Positions 7,555-16,989 of a DNA stretch of 64,000 nucleotides are shown here, piece after piece (positions within the stretch are counted from its first letter, which is position 1; each line of letters opens with the position of its first letter). The stretch lies in assembly GCA_004295015.1 (NCBI GenBank), contig SHNE01000045.1, positions 16,211 to 80,210 of the forward strand. Direction: 5' to 3'. The notes under the pieces are model-generated. The model was not told the DNA's origin and did not search any database. It worked only from the letters and a program-made list of their open reading frames with translations. The position numbers and the translations under genes are program-made. The stretch comes from Bacteroidota bacterium. GTDB lineage: Bacteria > Bacteroidota > Bacteroidia > AKYH767-A > 2013-40CM-41-45.

Positions 7555-9618
7555 ATGCCCAATTCATTCTTTCGCCATTTGCTTGCTGTTTTAAGCATTG
7601 GAATGACAATCCCCTTTCAGGAATCGTTTTCTCAAACTAATCCTTGTTTGTTCGACGCATACTTAATTCAAAACAAACAAACAGTTCAATTATCAGAATC
7701 GGCAATTCAAAAACAGCTAAAGCATAATTCATTATTTAGAATTTCTAATCATGGTATCATTTATCAAATACCAGTTGTTGTTCATGTGATACATAACGGA
7801 GGGAATGAAAATATATCTGATGCACAAATACAAAGTCAAATTGATGTGTTGAATGAAGACTACCGGAAAGCTATTGGAACAAATGGTTTTGGCAACGGGG
7901 TTGATACAGAGATTGAGTTTTGTTTAGCAAAACTTACGCCTGATGGAAAATGCACCAACGGAATAGTTCGAATAAAATCGACATTGACCAATCATAATAG
8001 CTATGAGAGGCAACTACTATCCCAATTGAGTAGCTGGAATCCGACTCGCTATTTAAATATATATGTTGTAAAGAGTATTGCAGGAAATGTTGGAGGTTAT
8101 GCATCTTTCCCAGGCGGCCCAACCGATCAGGATGGCATCGTAATCATACACAATGCATTTGGAAGGACTGGAACTGCACAAAACCCAAATAACCTGGGCA
8201 GAACTTGTACACATGAGAGCGGCCATTGGTTCGGCTTGTACCATACATTTAATAGTGGTTGCGGCATTGACACTTGCCTGGATGGAGATTTAGTTTGTGA
8301 TACACCTCCGGTTGCGAATCCTAATTTCAACTGTCCCGCAATAAATAGTTGTTCCAATGATTTCCCAGATTTCCCGGATCAGGTTGAAAACTATATGGAC
8401 TATACAAGTGATTTATGTAAAAACATTTTTACTTCCGGCCAAAGAGACAGGATGCAGGCTACTTTAAATGTCCTTCGACAGGACATTTGGCAAGCAACAA
8501 ATATTATAAATACCGGATGTGATAGTGCATACATTTCTCCTCCTTGCAATGTTGTTGCTGATTTTATAGCAAATGGTACTCAAATATGTTTAAATAATAT
8601 TGTCACATTTACGAATAAATCACTTAACGATCCAATCTCATTTCAATGGAACTTTCCGGGCGGAAACCCTTCAACTTCCATAGACCAGAACCCGACAATT
8701 TCATATGATACAATTGGCAATTTTGATGTCTCATTAATAGTGTATGGATCACTTGGCAGTGACACTCTCTCAATACCTAACTATGTTAATGTTTTCCTTC
8801 CGGTTGCCGGAAGCTCCTTACCATTTGATGAAACTTTTGAACAAAGCGTATTTCCAGCGAATGGAATTACTATAGACAATCCTGATCATGGTGTTACATG
8901 GGAACGAGATACAGTTGCGATCATGTACCAGGGATATGCATCGGCAAAAATAAATAACCTCATTAATACCAACTATGGCCAAAGTGATGCTTTGATTCTG
9001 CCTGACATTGATTTAACAACATTTATTGGTGTGCCTTTCATGTCATTTAGATGGGCATACGCTAAGAGTGATCCTAATTATTCAGATGAACTTATTATAC
9101 TTATATCTACAGATTGTCATCTGAATTTTACAAGGGTTTTTTATCGATCTGGCAATTTATTGGCAACCGGTCCAAACCAAACAAACCCATACGTTCCGGA
9201 CAGCAATACAGTTTGGAAACTTGCACAGATCAACCTTTCTCAGTTTCAGCCATTTGAAAACGTCAGCATCCGGATTGTCAATGTGACTGATGGCGGCAAC
9301 AATTTATATATCGACAGTATCCACATTGGCTCCGTACTCCAAACAGGAAATGAGGAATACTTAATGGAAGAAATTAGCATATATCCGAATCCGTTTAATT
9401 CCGAACTAACCTTTGAGTTTCCTTCAACAATTCATGAAAATATCGAATTATCGCTCTATGATCTTTTAGGCAGAAAATTAGACCAATTCACAATTATTGG
9501 TAGTCACGGTATTGAGCGGGTTGTTTGGTCACCCAAAGTAAATTCAGACAAGAAATTTCTCATTCTTGAATTAAAAACAAGTTCAAGAATAATTAGAAAA
9601 ACTATTTTGCATGAGTAA
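7555..9618 (+). CDS. Secreted M43 (pappalysin-like) metalloprotease, T9SS-sorted
   Basis: A 687-residue zinc protease. After the signal peptide comes a short propeptide-like region, then an M43 catalytic domain with HESGHWFGLYH (from His220; HExxHxxGxxH) and the Met-turn 'ENYMDYTSD'. Downstream are a PKD-like domain ('SFQWNFPGGNPST'), a MAM/jelly-roll-like domain of about 180 residues ending in 'LYIDSIHIG', and a T9SS type A sorting tail starting near 'ISIYPNPFNSEL'. Cytophagalysin-like enzymes of this layout are common Bacteroidota exoenzymes. There is no obvious link to copper, so it may be cargo; it stands apart from its neighbours with spacers of 217 and 142 bp. Confidence 0.9.
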   Translation: MPNSFFRHLLAVLSIGMTIPFQESFSQTNPCLFDAYLIQNKQTVQLSESAIQKQLKHNSLFRISNHGIIYQIPVVVHVIHNGGNENISDAQIQSQIDVLNEDYRKAIGTNGFGNGVDTEIEFCLAKLTPDGKCTNGIVRIKSTLTNHNSYERQLLSQLSSWNPTRYLNIYVVKSIAGNVGGYASFPGGPTDQDGIVIIHNAFGRTGTAQNPNNLGRTCTHESGHWFGLYHTFNSGCGIDTCLDGDLVCDTPPVANPNFNCPAINSCSNDFPDFPDQVENYMDYTSDLCKNIFTSGQRDRMQATLNVLRQDIWQATNIINTGCDSAYISPPCNVVADFIANGTQICLNNIVTFTNKSLNDPISFQWNFPGGNPSTSIDQNPTISYDTIGNFDVSLIVYGSLGSDTLSIPNYVNVFLPVAGSSLPFDETFEQSVFPANGITIDNPDHGVTWERDTVAIMYQGYASAKINNLINTNYGQSDALILPDIDLTTFIGVPFMSFRWAYAKSDPNYSDELIILISTDCHLNFTRVFYRSGNLLATGPNQTNPYVPDSNTVWKLAQINLSQFQPFENVSIRIVNVTDGGNNLYIDSIHIGSVLQTGNEEYLMEEISIYPNPFNSELTFEFPSTIHENIELSLYDLLGRKLDQFTIIGSHGIERVVWSPKVNSDKKFLILELKTSSRIIRKTILHE

Positions 9619-9760
9619 AATGAAAAGGAATAAAAGTATCAATGCCTTATAAACCAAAACTTGAATTTCACTTATCGAATTATCTGGCGCTTAGGGCATG
9701 TCTCTTTATACTTTAATTCGTGTGAATTCGTGAAGGGGTAATCTATCTATCCGAAAATAG

Positions 9761-9988
9761 ATGAAATACATTCAAATTACCGCACATATCAATAATGCAA
9801 ATAAAATGAATGCTTTGCTTATTCTCATCCAGCGAGAGTTCGTAGTTTCTAATATGAGCACCACTCTGTGTAATCAACAAATAGTATATAAATTCAGAAA
9901 AAGAGGGGTTGAAACAGAAAGAATATTGCAGCTTATAGAAAATTTAAATTTTGTTGCTGATGTTAGATCAGTAAAAACACTACCTTAA
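9761..9988 (+). CDS. Small ACT-like domain protein
   Basis: A 75-residue protein whose predicted beta-alpha-beta-beta-alpha-beta order, spacing and hydrophobic pattern ('[17 protein letters not shown]', then 'ADVRSVKTL' at the end) resemble a single ACT/ferredoxin-like domain such as the small subunit of acetolactate synthase. No ligand residues are diagnostic. It sits 22 bp upstream of a putative nuclease gene and may be co-transcribed. Fold call is inference from pattern only; no function proposed. Confidence 0.45.
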   Translation: MKYIQITAHINNANKMNALLILIQREFVVSNMSTTLCNQQIVYKFRKRGVETERILQLIENLNFVADVRSVKTLP

Positions 9989-10010
9989 TAAAACCAGCAG
10001 CCCGTTTGAA

Positions 10011-11255
10011 ATGAATACGCAGCAACTAATACAACAATACAAATCTGACTCCGAATCGGTTTATAACACATGGTTTGTCAATAATGATGAGAGACTGAAA
10101 GCATTTAGATCTATCAGACGTGGTGTAAAACAGGTAATTGAAGAAATTAAAAGTAATACATTTGGAAATGATTTTAGAGGGAGCTCACTGGAAACGGTAT
10201 TAAACAGCATTACCGAACAAAAGCAGGTATTTCTCGGAGCCTCACATCCATTTTATTGGAAACCAAAATTGAGAATCCCTGATATCTATGAGAATGATAA
10301 AAACAAAAAATCATTTGGACAATTTTTAGAAAACTGCTACAATGCAAACAATGTAAATCAACTGTTAAAGGAAATTATCATGTTAGATAGTTTAAAAATT
10401 AAGGGATTAGGGCCAGCAGTTGCCAACATTCTATATTTTCTGCATCCAACCATTCTTCCTCCATTCAACACGGCGATATTAAATGGCTATAATTATTTAT
10501 TCAAGGATAAGAAGAAGTTAGGATCATGGAGTGAGTACTTGAAAATGCGAGAAGTAATTTTAAGTACAAATAATAATTATAAGCAAGAATTCTCAAATGA
10601 TCTTGGTGCAATAGCTGGAATGCTATTTGAAATTGGTTCTCAAAAACTTGTTTTAGGGAACGATGAGTATTTGTCTGAATCCGAAAGGGCAAAACTCGAA
10701 AAATTAATTTTAAAACGGCAAACGGACGTCAAGCAAGATTCACTGGAAGAAAACTTGCATACTGAAATGCAATATCATTTACTGAAAATTGGTCAGTCAC
10801 TAGGTTATGACGTCTTCAGTGCCAGCAATGATAAGTCTAAATCATTTAATGGAAACAATTTTTCGTTTCTCTGTTGCAATACATTTCCGGAACTTTTAAT
10901 TGAAAAAGAGACATTGTCAACTATTAAACTGATTGATGTGCTTTGGTTTCAAAAAGGAACAAATAATGTTATCTGTGCATTTGAAGTTGAAAAAAGCACA
11001 AGCATATATTCCGGAATTCTTCGATTAACAGATTTATCGCATACAATTGCAGATGGTGACCAGGCCATTTATTTAGTTGTACCTGATGCCCGTGAAAAAG
11101 AGGTGAAATTGCAATTGTCGCGACCTTCCATTAAACTAATCAACACTCCTATAAGATATATTCTTTTTTCCGAACTACGGAAAAACTGCGAGGCTCTATG
11201 CAAATTCGGAAGTGATCATTATATTATGCAAAAAATTTCAAAAATGCAAGAATGA
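10011..11255 (+). CDS. Putative PD-(D/E)XK nuclease with N-terminal HhH-like region
   Basis: A 414-residue cytoplasmic protein that I cannot match to a named family. Residues of about 125-150 carry '[18 protein letters not shown]', which looks like a helix-hairpin-helix DNA-binding element as in glycosylase-type folds. The C-terminal third has Asp309 in a beta-strand ('LIDVLWF') followed 15 residues later by 'AFEVEKS' (325-328), the pattern of a PD-(D/E)XK restriction-type nuclease core, followed by a 'GILRLTDL' helix typical of such domains. It could be a solitary restriction endonuclease or DNA-repair nuclease. No methyltransferase is adjacent. Its presence inside a metal island is unexplained. 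Confidence 0.55.
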   Translation: MNTQQLIQQYKSDSESVYNTWFVNNDERLKAFRSIRRGVKQVIEEIKSNTFGNDFRGSSLETVLNSITEQKQVFLGASHPFYWKPKLRIPDIYENDKNKKSFGQFLENCYNANNVNQLLKEIIMLDSLKIKGLGPAVANILYFLHPTILPPFNTAILNGYNYLFKDKKKLGSWSEYLKMREVILSTNNNYKQEFSNDLGAIAGMLFEIGSQKLVLGNDEYLSESERAKLEKLILKRQTDVKQDSLEENLHTEMQYHLLKIGQSLGYDVFSASNDKSKSFNGNNFSFLCCNTFPELLIEKETLSTIKLIDVLWFQKGTNNVICAFEVEKSTSIYSGILRLTDLSHTIADGDQAIYLVVPDAREKEVKLQLSRPSIKLINTPIRYILFSELRKNCEALCKFGSDHYIMQKISKMQE

Positions 11256-11431
11256 ATTTCAATCTAAATTTAAACGAAGACTGTGAACATTATAAACTCT
11301 AAAAGGTCAAAATCGCGCAAATTAAAATATTCTTGATGAAGGTCATCATAATATAACAGGCAAACCTGACAATTATCATATTTTGATGCTATAAAACGAG
11401 TACATTTATGCTATAATCATAATGATCAATT

Positions 11432-11845
11432 ATGAAAAAGATCATTAGCCTAATTCTGTCAATTCTTATTCTGACTTCCAACGTTGGGATGAGTTTTTCT
11501 ACGCATGTTTGTGGTGGCAAAGTTTTTAAGAGAAGTTTAATTTTTTCTTCTGCTGAACTGCCCGGGTGTGGAATGGAAAGTGGTGATAAAAGTTCTTGTC
11601 CAAACAATAAGGGTAGTTTTCAAAAGAAATGTTGCGAAGATAAGGTTACAAATTATGCAGTAGATGATACTTACAAAGTCCCACCTGCTGAAAAGTCCCT
11701 AAATCCTGAATTTACTAGTTTTTTTGTGCTTGTATTCAATAATTTATTAAATACACAATCTGTTGTTGCTTCGCATCACACTCTAAAAGAAGCTCCGCCT
11801 CTGAAATCAGATATTGTTATTCTGATCCAGTCTTTTCTCATTTGA
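11432..11845 (+). CDS. HYC_CC_PP family small secreted protein (second copy)
   Basis: A 137-residue relative of the protein at 3422-3808: signal peptide, 'THVCGG', 'KKCCED' and 'APPL' in the family's order, plus two extra cysteines in between. It lies 95 bp upstream of the cusA-like gene, the usual position of this family in Bacteroidota, and probably belongs to the efflux operon. A role in binding metal or assisting the pump is plausible but untested. Confidence 0.8.
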   Translation: MKKIISLILSILILTSNVGMSFSTHVCGGKVFKRSLIFSSAELPGCGMESGDKSSCPNNKGSFQKKCCEDKVTNYAVDDTYKVPPAEKSLNPEFTSFFVLVFNNLLNTQSVVASHHTLKEAPPLKSDIVILIQSFLI

Positions 11846-11940
11846 TATTATGCATTTGATGGATCGCAGTCATTAAAAAATGATTGCTGATAGTCAATTC
11901 CTGCCTTTTTGAATTTTCCTTTTCCTAATCAAATTGTATT

Positions 11941-14900
11941 ATGCTTAATAAATTCATTAAATACTTCTTAGAGAATAAAGTAGTAACCATTCTATTGCTA
12001 GTGCTCATCATTGGCTGGGGTACAGTTACATCTCCTTTCGACTGGAAATTCTCCTTCCTTCCGGACGATTCTGTTCCGGTAGATGCGATTCCAGACATTG
12101 GCGAAAACCAACAAATCGTTTTTACTCTTTGGTCAGGCCGGTCTCCTCAGGATATTGATGATCAAATTACTTACCCACTAACAACCTACTTATTAGGCAT
12201 ACCCGGAGTAAAATCCATTCGAAGCTCTTCCATTTTCGGATTTTCAAGTATCTACGTTATATTCAAGGAAGATGTTGAATTCTATTGGTCACGATCTCGC
12301 ATACTTGAAAAAATCAACTCACTTCCTTCAGGACTATTACCTGAAGGCGCACAACCAACACTAGGTCCGGATGCAACAGCCTTGGGACAAGTCTTTTGGT
12401 ATACACTTGAAGGAAGAGATGAAAAAGGAAATCCTACCGGAGGATGGGATCTGCATGAGATCAGAACGGCACAAGATTATTATGTAAAGTATGGACTGAA
12501 TGCAGTTGACGGAGTTTCAGAAGTAGCATCAATTGGAGGATTCGTTCAGGAATATCAGGTAGACGTGAATCCTGATGCATTGAAAGCATATGATATTGGC
12601 TTGGACAAGGTAATGATGGCCGTTAAAAATGCAAACCTGGATGTTGGTGCAAAGACCATTGAAATAAATCAGGCAGAATATATCGTAAGAGGCTTAGGCT
12701 ATATTAAAAGTATTAGTGATCTCGAAAAAGCTGTTGTCTCAGTCAAAGAAAATGTTCCAATTCGCTTAATGGATATTGGTGTAGTTAGTCTTGGCCCTGC
12801 AACCAGACGAGGATTATTGGACAAAGGTGGCGCAGAAGTGGTTGGAGGAGTTATAGTGGCAAGATTTGGTTCAAACCCATTGGATGTAATAAATAATGTA
12901 AAGAAAAAAATCAAAGAAATAGATCCCGGCTTGCCCAAGAAAATTTTAGCAGACGGAAGGACAAGTCAATTAAGTATAATTCCATTCTACGATCGAACCA
13001 CATTAATTAAGGAGACCATAGGAACTTTAGAAAACGCACTCTCCCATGAAATCCTTATCAGTATTATCGTTGTGATTGTATTGGTATTAAGCCTGAGGGC
13101 TTCTTTGCTTATTTCCAGTTTACTCCCGGTTGCGGTACTCATGACTTTTATTGTGATGCGCTATACACATGTTGATGCCAATATTGTGGCCCTATCAGGT
13201 ATCGCCATAGCTATTGGAGTAATGGTGGATGTAGGTATAATCTTTGTGGAAAATATTGTGCGGCATCTGGAGTTATCTGAAAATAAAGAAGCAAAAGGGA
13301 AACACTTGCAAGAAATCATTTACGCAGCGACAATAGAAGTTGCACCTGCGATTACAACCGCATTAGCAACTACCATTGTGAGTTTCCTCCCTGTATTTGC
13401 CATGGAATCAGCCGAGGGAAAACTATTCAGACCTCTGGCATTCACCAAAACATTTGCACTCTTGGGATCTTTTGTTCTGGGGATAGCGATTTTACCAGCA
13501 TTAGCAAAAATAATTTTCTCCATTGACTATGACAAAAAGAGAGTTCGTAGAATGTGGAATTATACCTTTATTGCTGCAGGTATTATTTTAGCAATCTATG
13601 TAAAAATATTCCTTCCACTGACATTGACACTGATTGGCATTAACAATGTCCTGGAATCCAAATGGCCGAAGAGATTTTCTGCTTTCCCAAATTATATTAA
13701 TGTTGCAATAACTGTTTTAGCTGCCACATTTTTTCTCACGGAAGAGTGGGCACCATTAGGTCATCAAACCTCGTTATTCAGTAATTATCTGTTTGTAATT
13801 ATACTGCTTGGACTGATTTTACTCTCATTAATTTTGATCGTGTATTTCTATGAACCAGTTCTAAAATGGTGCCTGGTCAATAAAGGTAAGTTCCTGTTAA
13901 TTCCAGTTATCACTATTCTCTTTGGTATTACAATTTGGTTAGGCTTCAATAAAACATTTGGAATCATTGCAAAAGGAACTGATAAAGTTGGATTAAATAT
14001 CCGTACCACCTCCGTTTGGTCAGGTTTGACACATGCTTTTCCCGGTGTAGGAAAGGAGTTTATGCCATCGCTTAATGAAGGAAGTTTTCTTTTAATGCCT
14101 ACTTCAATGCCTCATTCCGGAATTGCTGAAAACAAAAGGGTAGTCCAACAATTGGATATGCAGTTGTCTAAAATACCGGAAGTTGAACTTGCAGTAGGAA
14201 AACTGGGTCGTGCAGAATCAGCATTGGATCCTGCACCAATATCGATGTATGAGAACCTGATCAGTTGTAAGCCTGAATACATGATCAATGAGAAGGGAGA
14301 TCGGCAGACATTTAAAACTGATAAAAATAAACGGTTTATTTTAATTTCAGGGGACACACTTTCAAATGCCGAAGCTCTCGCAAAAGGTGTGACAAAGGAA
14401 GAATTAATACCGGATGAGTCCGGGCAATACTACCGGAACTGGAGGCCACACATAAAAAAATCAAATGACATTTGGAATGAAATAGTTGAAGTAGCGAATC
14501 TTCCAGGAGTAACATCTGCTCCAAAACTGCAACCGATTGAGACAAGGCTGGTCATGCTTCAAACCGGTATGCGAGCTCCAATGGGAATTAAAGTTTATGG
14601 CCCGAATTTGACGACAATTGAAAAGTTTGGCCTTGAACTTGAAAACATTCTTAAAGAAGTTCCTTCTGTAAAATCTGAAGCAGTATTTGCTGATCGTATT
14701 GTTGGAAAACCATACATCCATTTAAATATTGACAGAGATGCAATTTCACGTTATGGACTAAGCATTGATCAACTACAAAAGGTTATCGAGACAGCCATTG
14801 GCGGAATGAAAATCACAAATACGGTTGAAGGTCGTGAGCGCTATCCGGTTCGAGTACGTTACCCCAGAGAACTACGCGACGATCCAGAAAAATTAAAAAA

Positions 14901-15765
14901 GATCCTGATTCCTACTCCAACCGGAGCCCAGGTCCCTTTAGGCGATCTTGTAAAAATTGAATATGTCAGAGGTCCGCAAAATATTAAAAGCGAAAATACA
15001 TTCCTGGTTGGATATGTACTGTTTGACAAAAAGGAAGGATATGCAGAGGTTGACGTCGTTGATGAAGCTCAAAGGTTCATTCAACAAAAAATTGACAAAG
15101 GAGAACTTCAAGTTCCAGCAGGAATAAATTATAAGTTCTCAGGCAGTTACGAGAATCAGATCAGAGCAGTGAAGCGGCTTTCAATTGTAATCCCAATAAG
15201 CTTGGTTGTAATTTTCTTACTTCTGTTCTTTCAGTTCAAAACAGTTACTGCTTCATCGATCCATTTCTCAGGAGTATTTGTTGCTTTCGCCGGCGGCTTT
15301 ATTATGATCTGGCTATATGGGCAGGGATGGTTTATGAATTTTTCCGTTGCAGGAACAAATATGCGTGAATTGTTTCAGATGCATACTATTAATCTAAGCG
15401 TAGCAGTCTGGGTTGGTTTCATTGCCCTCTTTGGGATTGCGACAGACGATGGAGTAATCATGGGAACTTACATCCATCAGGTTTTCGAAGAACGAAAACC
15501 AGACACAATTGTGAAGGTTAGAGAAGCTGTATTAATTGCCGGAAAGAAAAGAGTGAGACCAGCGATGATGACTGCTGCTGTAGCCATTATCGCACTTCTT
15601 CCGGTGCTGACATCAACCGGCAAAGGAGCAGACATTATGATACCAATGGCAATTCCAACTTTTGGTGGAATGACAATTCAGCTCATGACCATGTTTGTTG
15701 TACCTGTTCTTCAGGCTTACTGGAGAGAAGGAATTATTAAACGTCAAAATAACATTACGGCATGA
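11941..15765 (+). CDS. cusA: Heavy-metal RND efflux permease (CusA/CzcA family)
   Basis: Inner-membrane proton-driven pump of the tripartite Cu(I)/Ag(I) efflux complex. Visible landmarks: N-terminal TM segment, 'AIPDIGENQQIV' and 'DIDDQITYPLTT' of the porter domain, the central TM bundle with 'GIAIAIGVMVDVGIIFVENIVRH', a second porter half ('TRLVMLQTGMRAPMGIKVYGP', with Met residues) and the last TM bundle with 'GFIALFGIATDDGVIMGTY'. At 1274 residues it is about 230 longer than E. coli CusA; the extra length is mostly in additional TM/linker sequence near residues 540-690, as in other Bacteroidota versions. The stop overlaps the next gene by 4 bp. Confidence 0.93.
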   Translation: MLNKFIKYFLENKVVTILLLVLIIGWGTVTSPFDWKFSFLPDDSVPVDAIPDIGENQQIVFTLWSGRSPQDIDDQITYPLTTYLLGIPGVKSIRSSSIFGFSSIYVIFKEDVEFYWSRSRILEKINSLPSGLLPEGAQPTLGPDATALGQVFWYTLEGRDEKGNPTGGWDLHEIRTAQDYYVKYGLNAVDGVSEVASIGGFVQEYQVDVNPDALKAYDIGLDKVMMAVKNANLDVGAKTIEINQAEYIVRGLGYIKSISDLEKAVVSVKENVPIRLMDIGVVSLGPATRRGLLDKGGAEVVGGVIVARFGSNPLDVINNVKKKIKEIDPGLPKKILADGRTSQLSIIPFYDRTTLIKETIGTLENALSHEILISIIVVIVLVLSLRASLLISSLLPVAVLMTFIVMRYTHVDANIVALSGIAIAIGVMVDVGIIFVENIVRHLELSENKEAKGKHLQEIIYAATIEVAPAITTALATTIVSFLPVFAMESAEGKLFRPLAFTKTFALLGSFVLGIAILPALAKIIFSIDYDKKRVRRMWNYTFIAAGIILAIYVKIFLPLTLTLIGINNVLESKWPKRFSAFPNYINVAITVLAATFFLTEEWAPLGHQTSLFSNYLFVIILLGLILLSLILIVYFYEPVLKWCLVNKGKFLLIPVITILFGITIWLGFNKTFGIIAKGTDKVGLNIRTTSVWSGLTHAFPGVGKEFMPSLNEGSFLLMPTSMPHSGIAENKRVVQQLDMQLSKIPEVELAVGKLGRAESALDPAPISMYENLISCKPEYMINEKGDRQTFKTDKNKRFILISGDTLSNAEALAKGVTKEELIPDESGQYYRNWRPHIKKSNDIWNEIVEVANLPGVTSAPKLQPIETRLVMLQTGMRAPMGIKVYGPNLTTIEKFGLELENILKEVPSVKSEAVFADRIVGKPYIHLNIDRDAISRYGLSIDQLQKVIETAIGGMKITNTVEGRERYPVRVRYPRELRDDPEKLKKILIPTPTGAQVPLGDLVKIEYVRGPQNIKSENTFLVGYVLFDKKEGYAEVDVVDEAQRFIQQKIDKGELQVPAGINYKFSGSYENQIRAVKRLSIVIPISLVVIFLLLFFQFKTVTASSIHFSGVFVAFAGGFIMIWLYGQGWFMNFSVAGTNMRELFQMHTINLSVAVWVGFIALFGIATDDGVIMGTYIHQVFEERKPDTIVKVREAVLIAGKKRVRPAMMTAAVAIIALLPVLTSTGKGADIMIPMAIPTFGGMTIQLMTMFVVPVLQAYWREGIIKRQNNITA

Positions 15766-16985
15766 AAAACATCCTATTCATACTATCTGTATTATTTATC
15801 ACAGGCCTTCATGCTCAGACCTTGGATGAATACTTGAAAAAATCGATAGAAAATAATCCAGGACTAAAAGCAAGGTATTCTGAATTTGAGGCAGCGCTTC
15901 AAAAGATTCATCAAGTTAAATCACTACCGGACCCTACTCTTTCAATGAGTGCTTTCGGTCAAATGATTGAAACACGCGTTGGTCCGCAGCGTGCAATATT
16001 TATCCTTAATCAAATGCTTCCATGGGTTGGTACACTAAAAGCTCAAGGTGATGTAATGGGGTATTTAGCAGAGGCGAAATTTCAGGCATGGTTGGATAGC
16101 CGAAACGAACTTTTATTCAAGGTAAAGTCTGCATGGTATCCTATTTACGAATTGGATCAAACGATAAAATACCAACAAGAAAACAAACTCATTCTTGAAT
16201 CTTTCAAAACACTTTCATTAACCAGGTTCAAAAATGGAAAGGGTGCAATGGTAGACGTGATTCGCGTTGACATTATGCTTGATGATCTCTCTACTGAACT
16301 AATAATTCTTGAGAATAAAAGAAAACCATTATTAGCCCAGCTCAATAAACTATTAAACCAGAACATAAATACACCTCTTGAAATCACCGACTCTATTCTT
16401 CCGGACATAAACTTGCCTGTATATTCCATTGACAGCATTCTAGAAAATAATCCGAAACTTAAAGAAGTCGAAAAAAAAGAACAAGCCTGGCAGCAACAAA
16501 CAATTGTAGCAAGAAAACAAGGCATGCCAAAATTGGGAATAGGTTTAAACTATACCATAATTGGAGAAAGAACTGACATGGATGTTCCTGACAATGGTAA
16601 AGATGCAATCATGCCTATGGTTTCTATCTCTCTTCCGATTTACAGGAAAAAATACAGAGCTGCACATAAAGAAGCAGAATTTATGCAATCATCATTACAA
16701 GAGATGAAAGTGGATATGAGCAATGAACTGTCAGCCACCTATGAGTTGTCCTATTTTGAACTCAGCAAAGCCATTGAAGAGTATAAACTATTCGCAACCC
16801 AAATGGAAAAGACTGATCAGGCATCAAATTTATTAATGGCCGCTTACAGCAATTCCGGAAAGGATTTTGAAGAGGTTTTAAGGATGCAACAACTAAATTT
16901 TAAATATAAAATCAATACTTCCACAGCTGTAAAAAATTATTTTATCGCCAAGGCCAGACTCGAATATTTAAACGCAAAAAACTAG
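15762..16985 (+). CDS. cusC: TolC/CusC family outer-membrane efflux protein
   Basis: A 407-residue TolC-family protein: signal peptide 1-18, then the two long helical repeats of the family ('YLKKSIENNPGLKAR', 'SLPDPTLSMSAFGQM', later 'PIYRKKYRAAHKEAE'). It forms the outer-membrane channel of the Cus complex. The ATG overlaps the end of the pump gene (ATGA) and the stop is 4 bp before the adaptor gene, so the three efflux parts are one tight operon. It is slightly shorter than proteobacterial CusC, typical for Bacteroidota. Confidence 0.9.
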   Translation: MKNILFILSVLFITGLHAQTLDEYLKKSIENNPGLKARYSEFEAALQKIHQVKSLPDPTLSMSAFGQMIETRVGPQRAIFILNQMLPWVGTLKAQGDVMGYLAEAKFQAWLDSRNELLFKVKSAWYPIYELDQTIKYQQENKLILESFKTLSLTRFKNGKGAMVDVIRVDIMLDDLSTELIILENKRKPLLAQLNKLLNQNINTPLEITDSILPDINLPVYSIDSILENNPKLKEVEKKEQAWQQQTIVARKQGMPKLGIGLNYTIIGERTDMDVPDNGKDAIMPMVSISLPIYRKKYRAAHKEAEFMQSSLQEMKVDMSNELSATYELSYFELSKAIEEYKLFATQMEKTDQASNLLMAAYSNSGKDFEEVLRMQQLNFKYKINTSTAVKNYFIAKARLEYLNAKN

Positions 16986-16989
16986 AATT

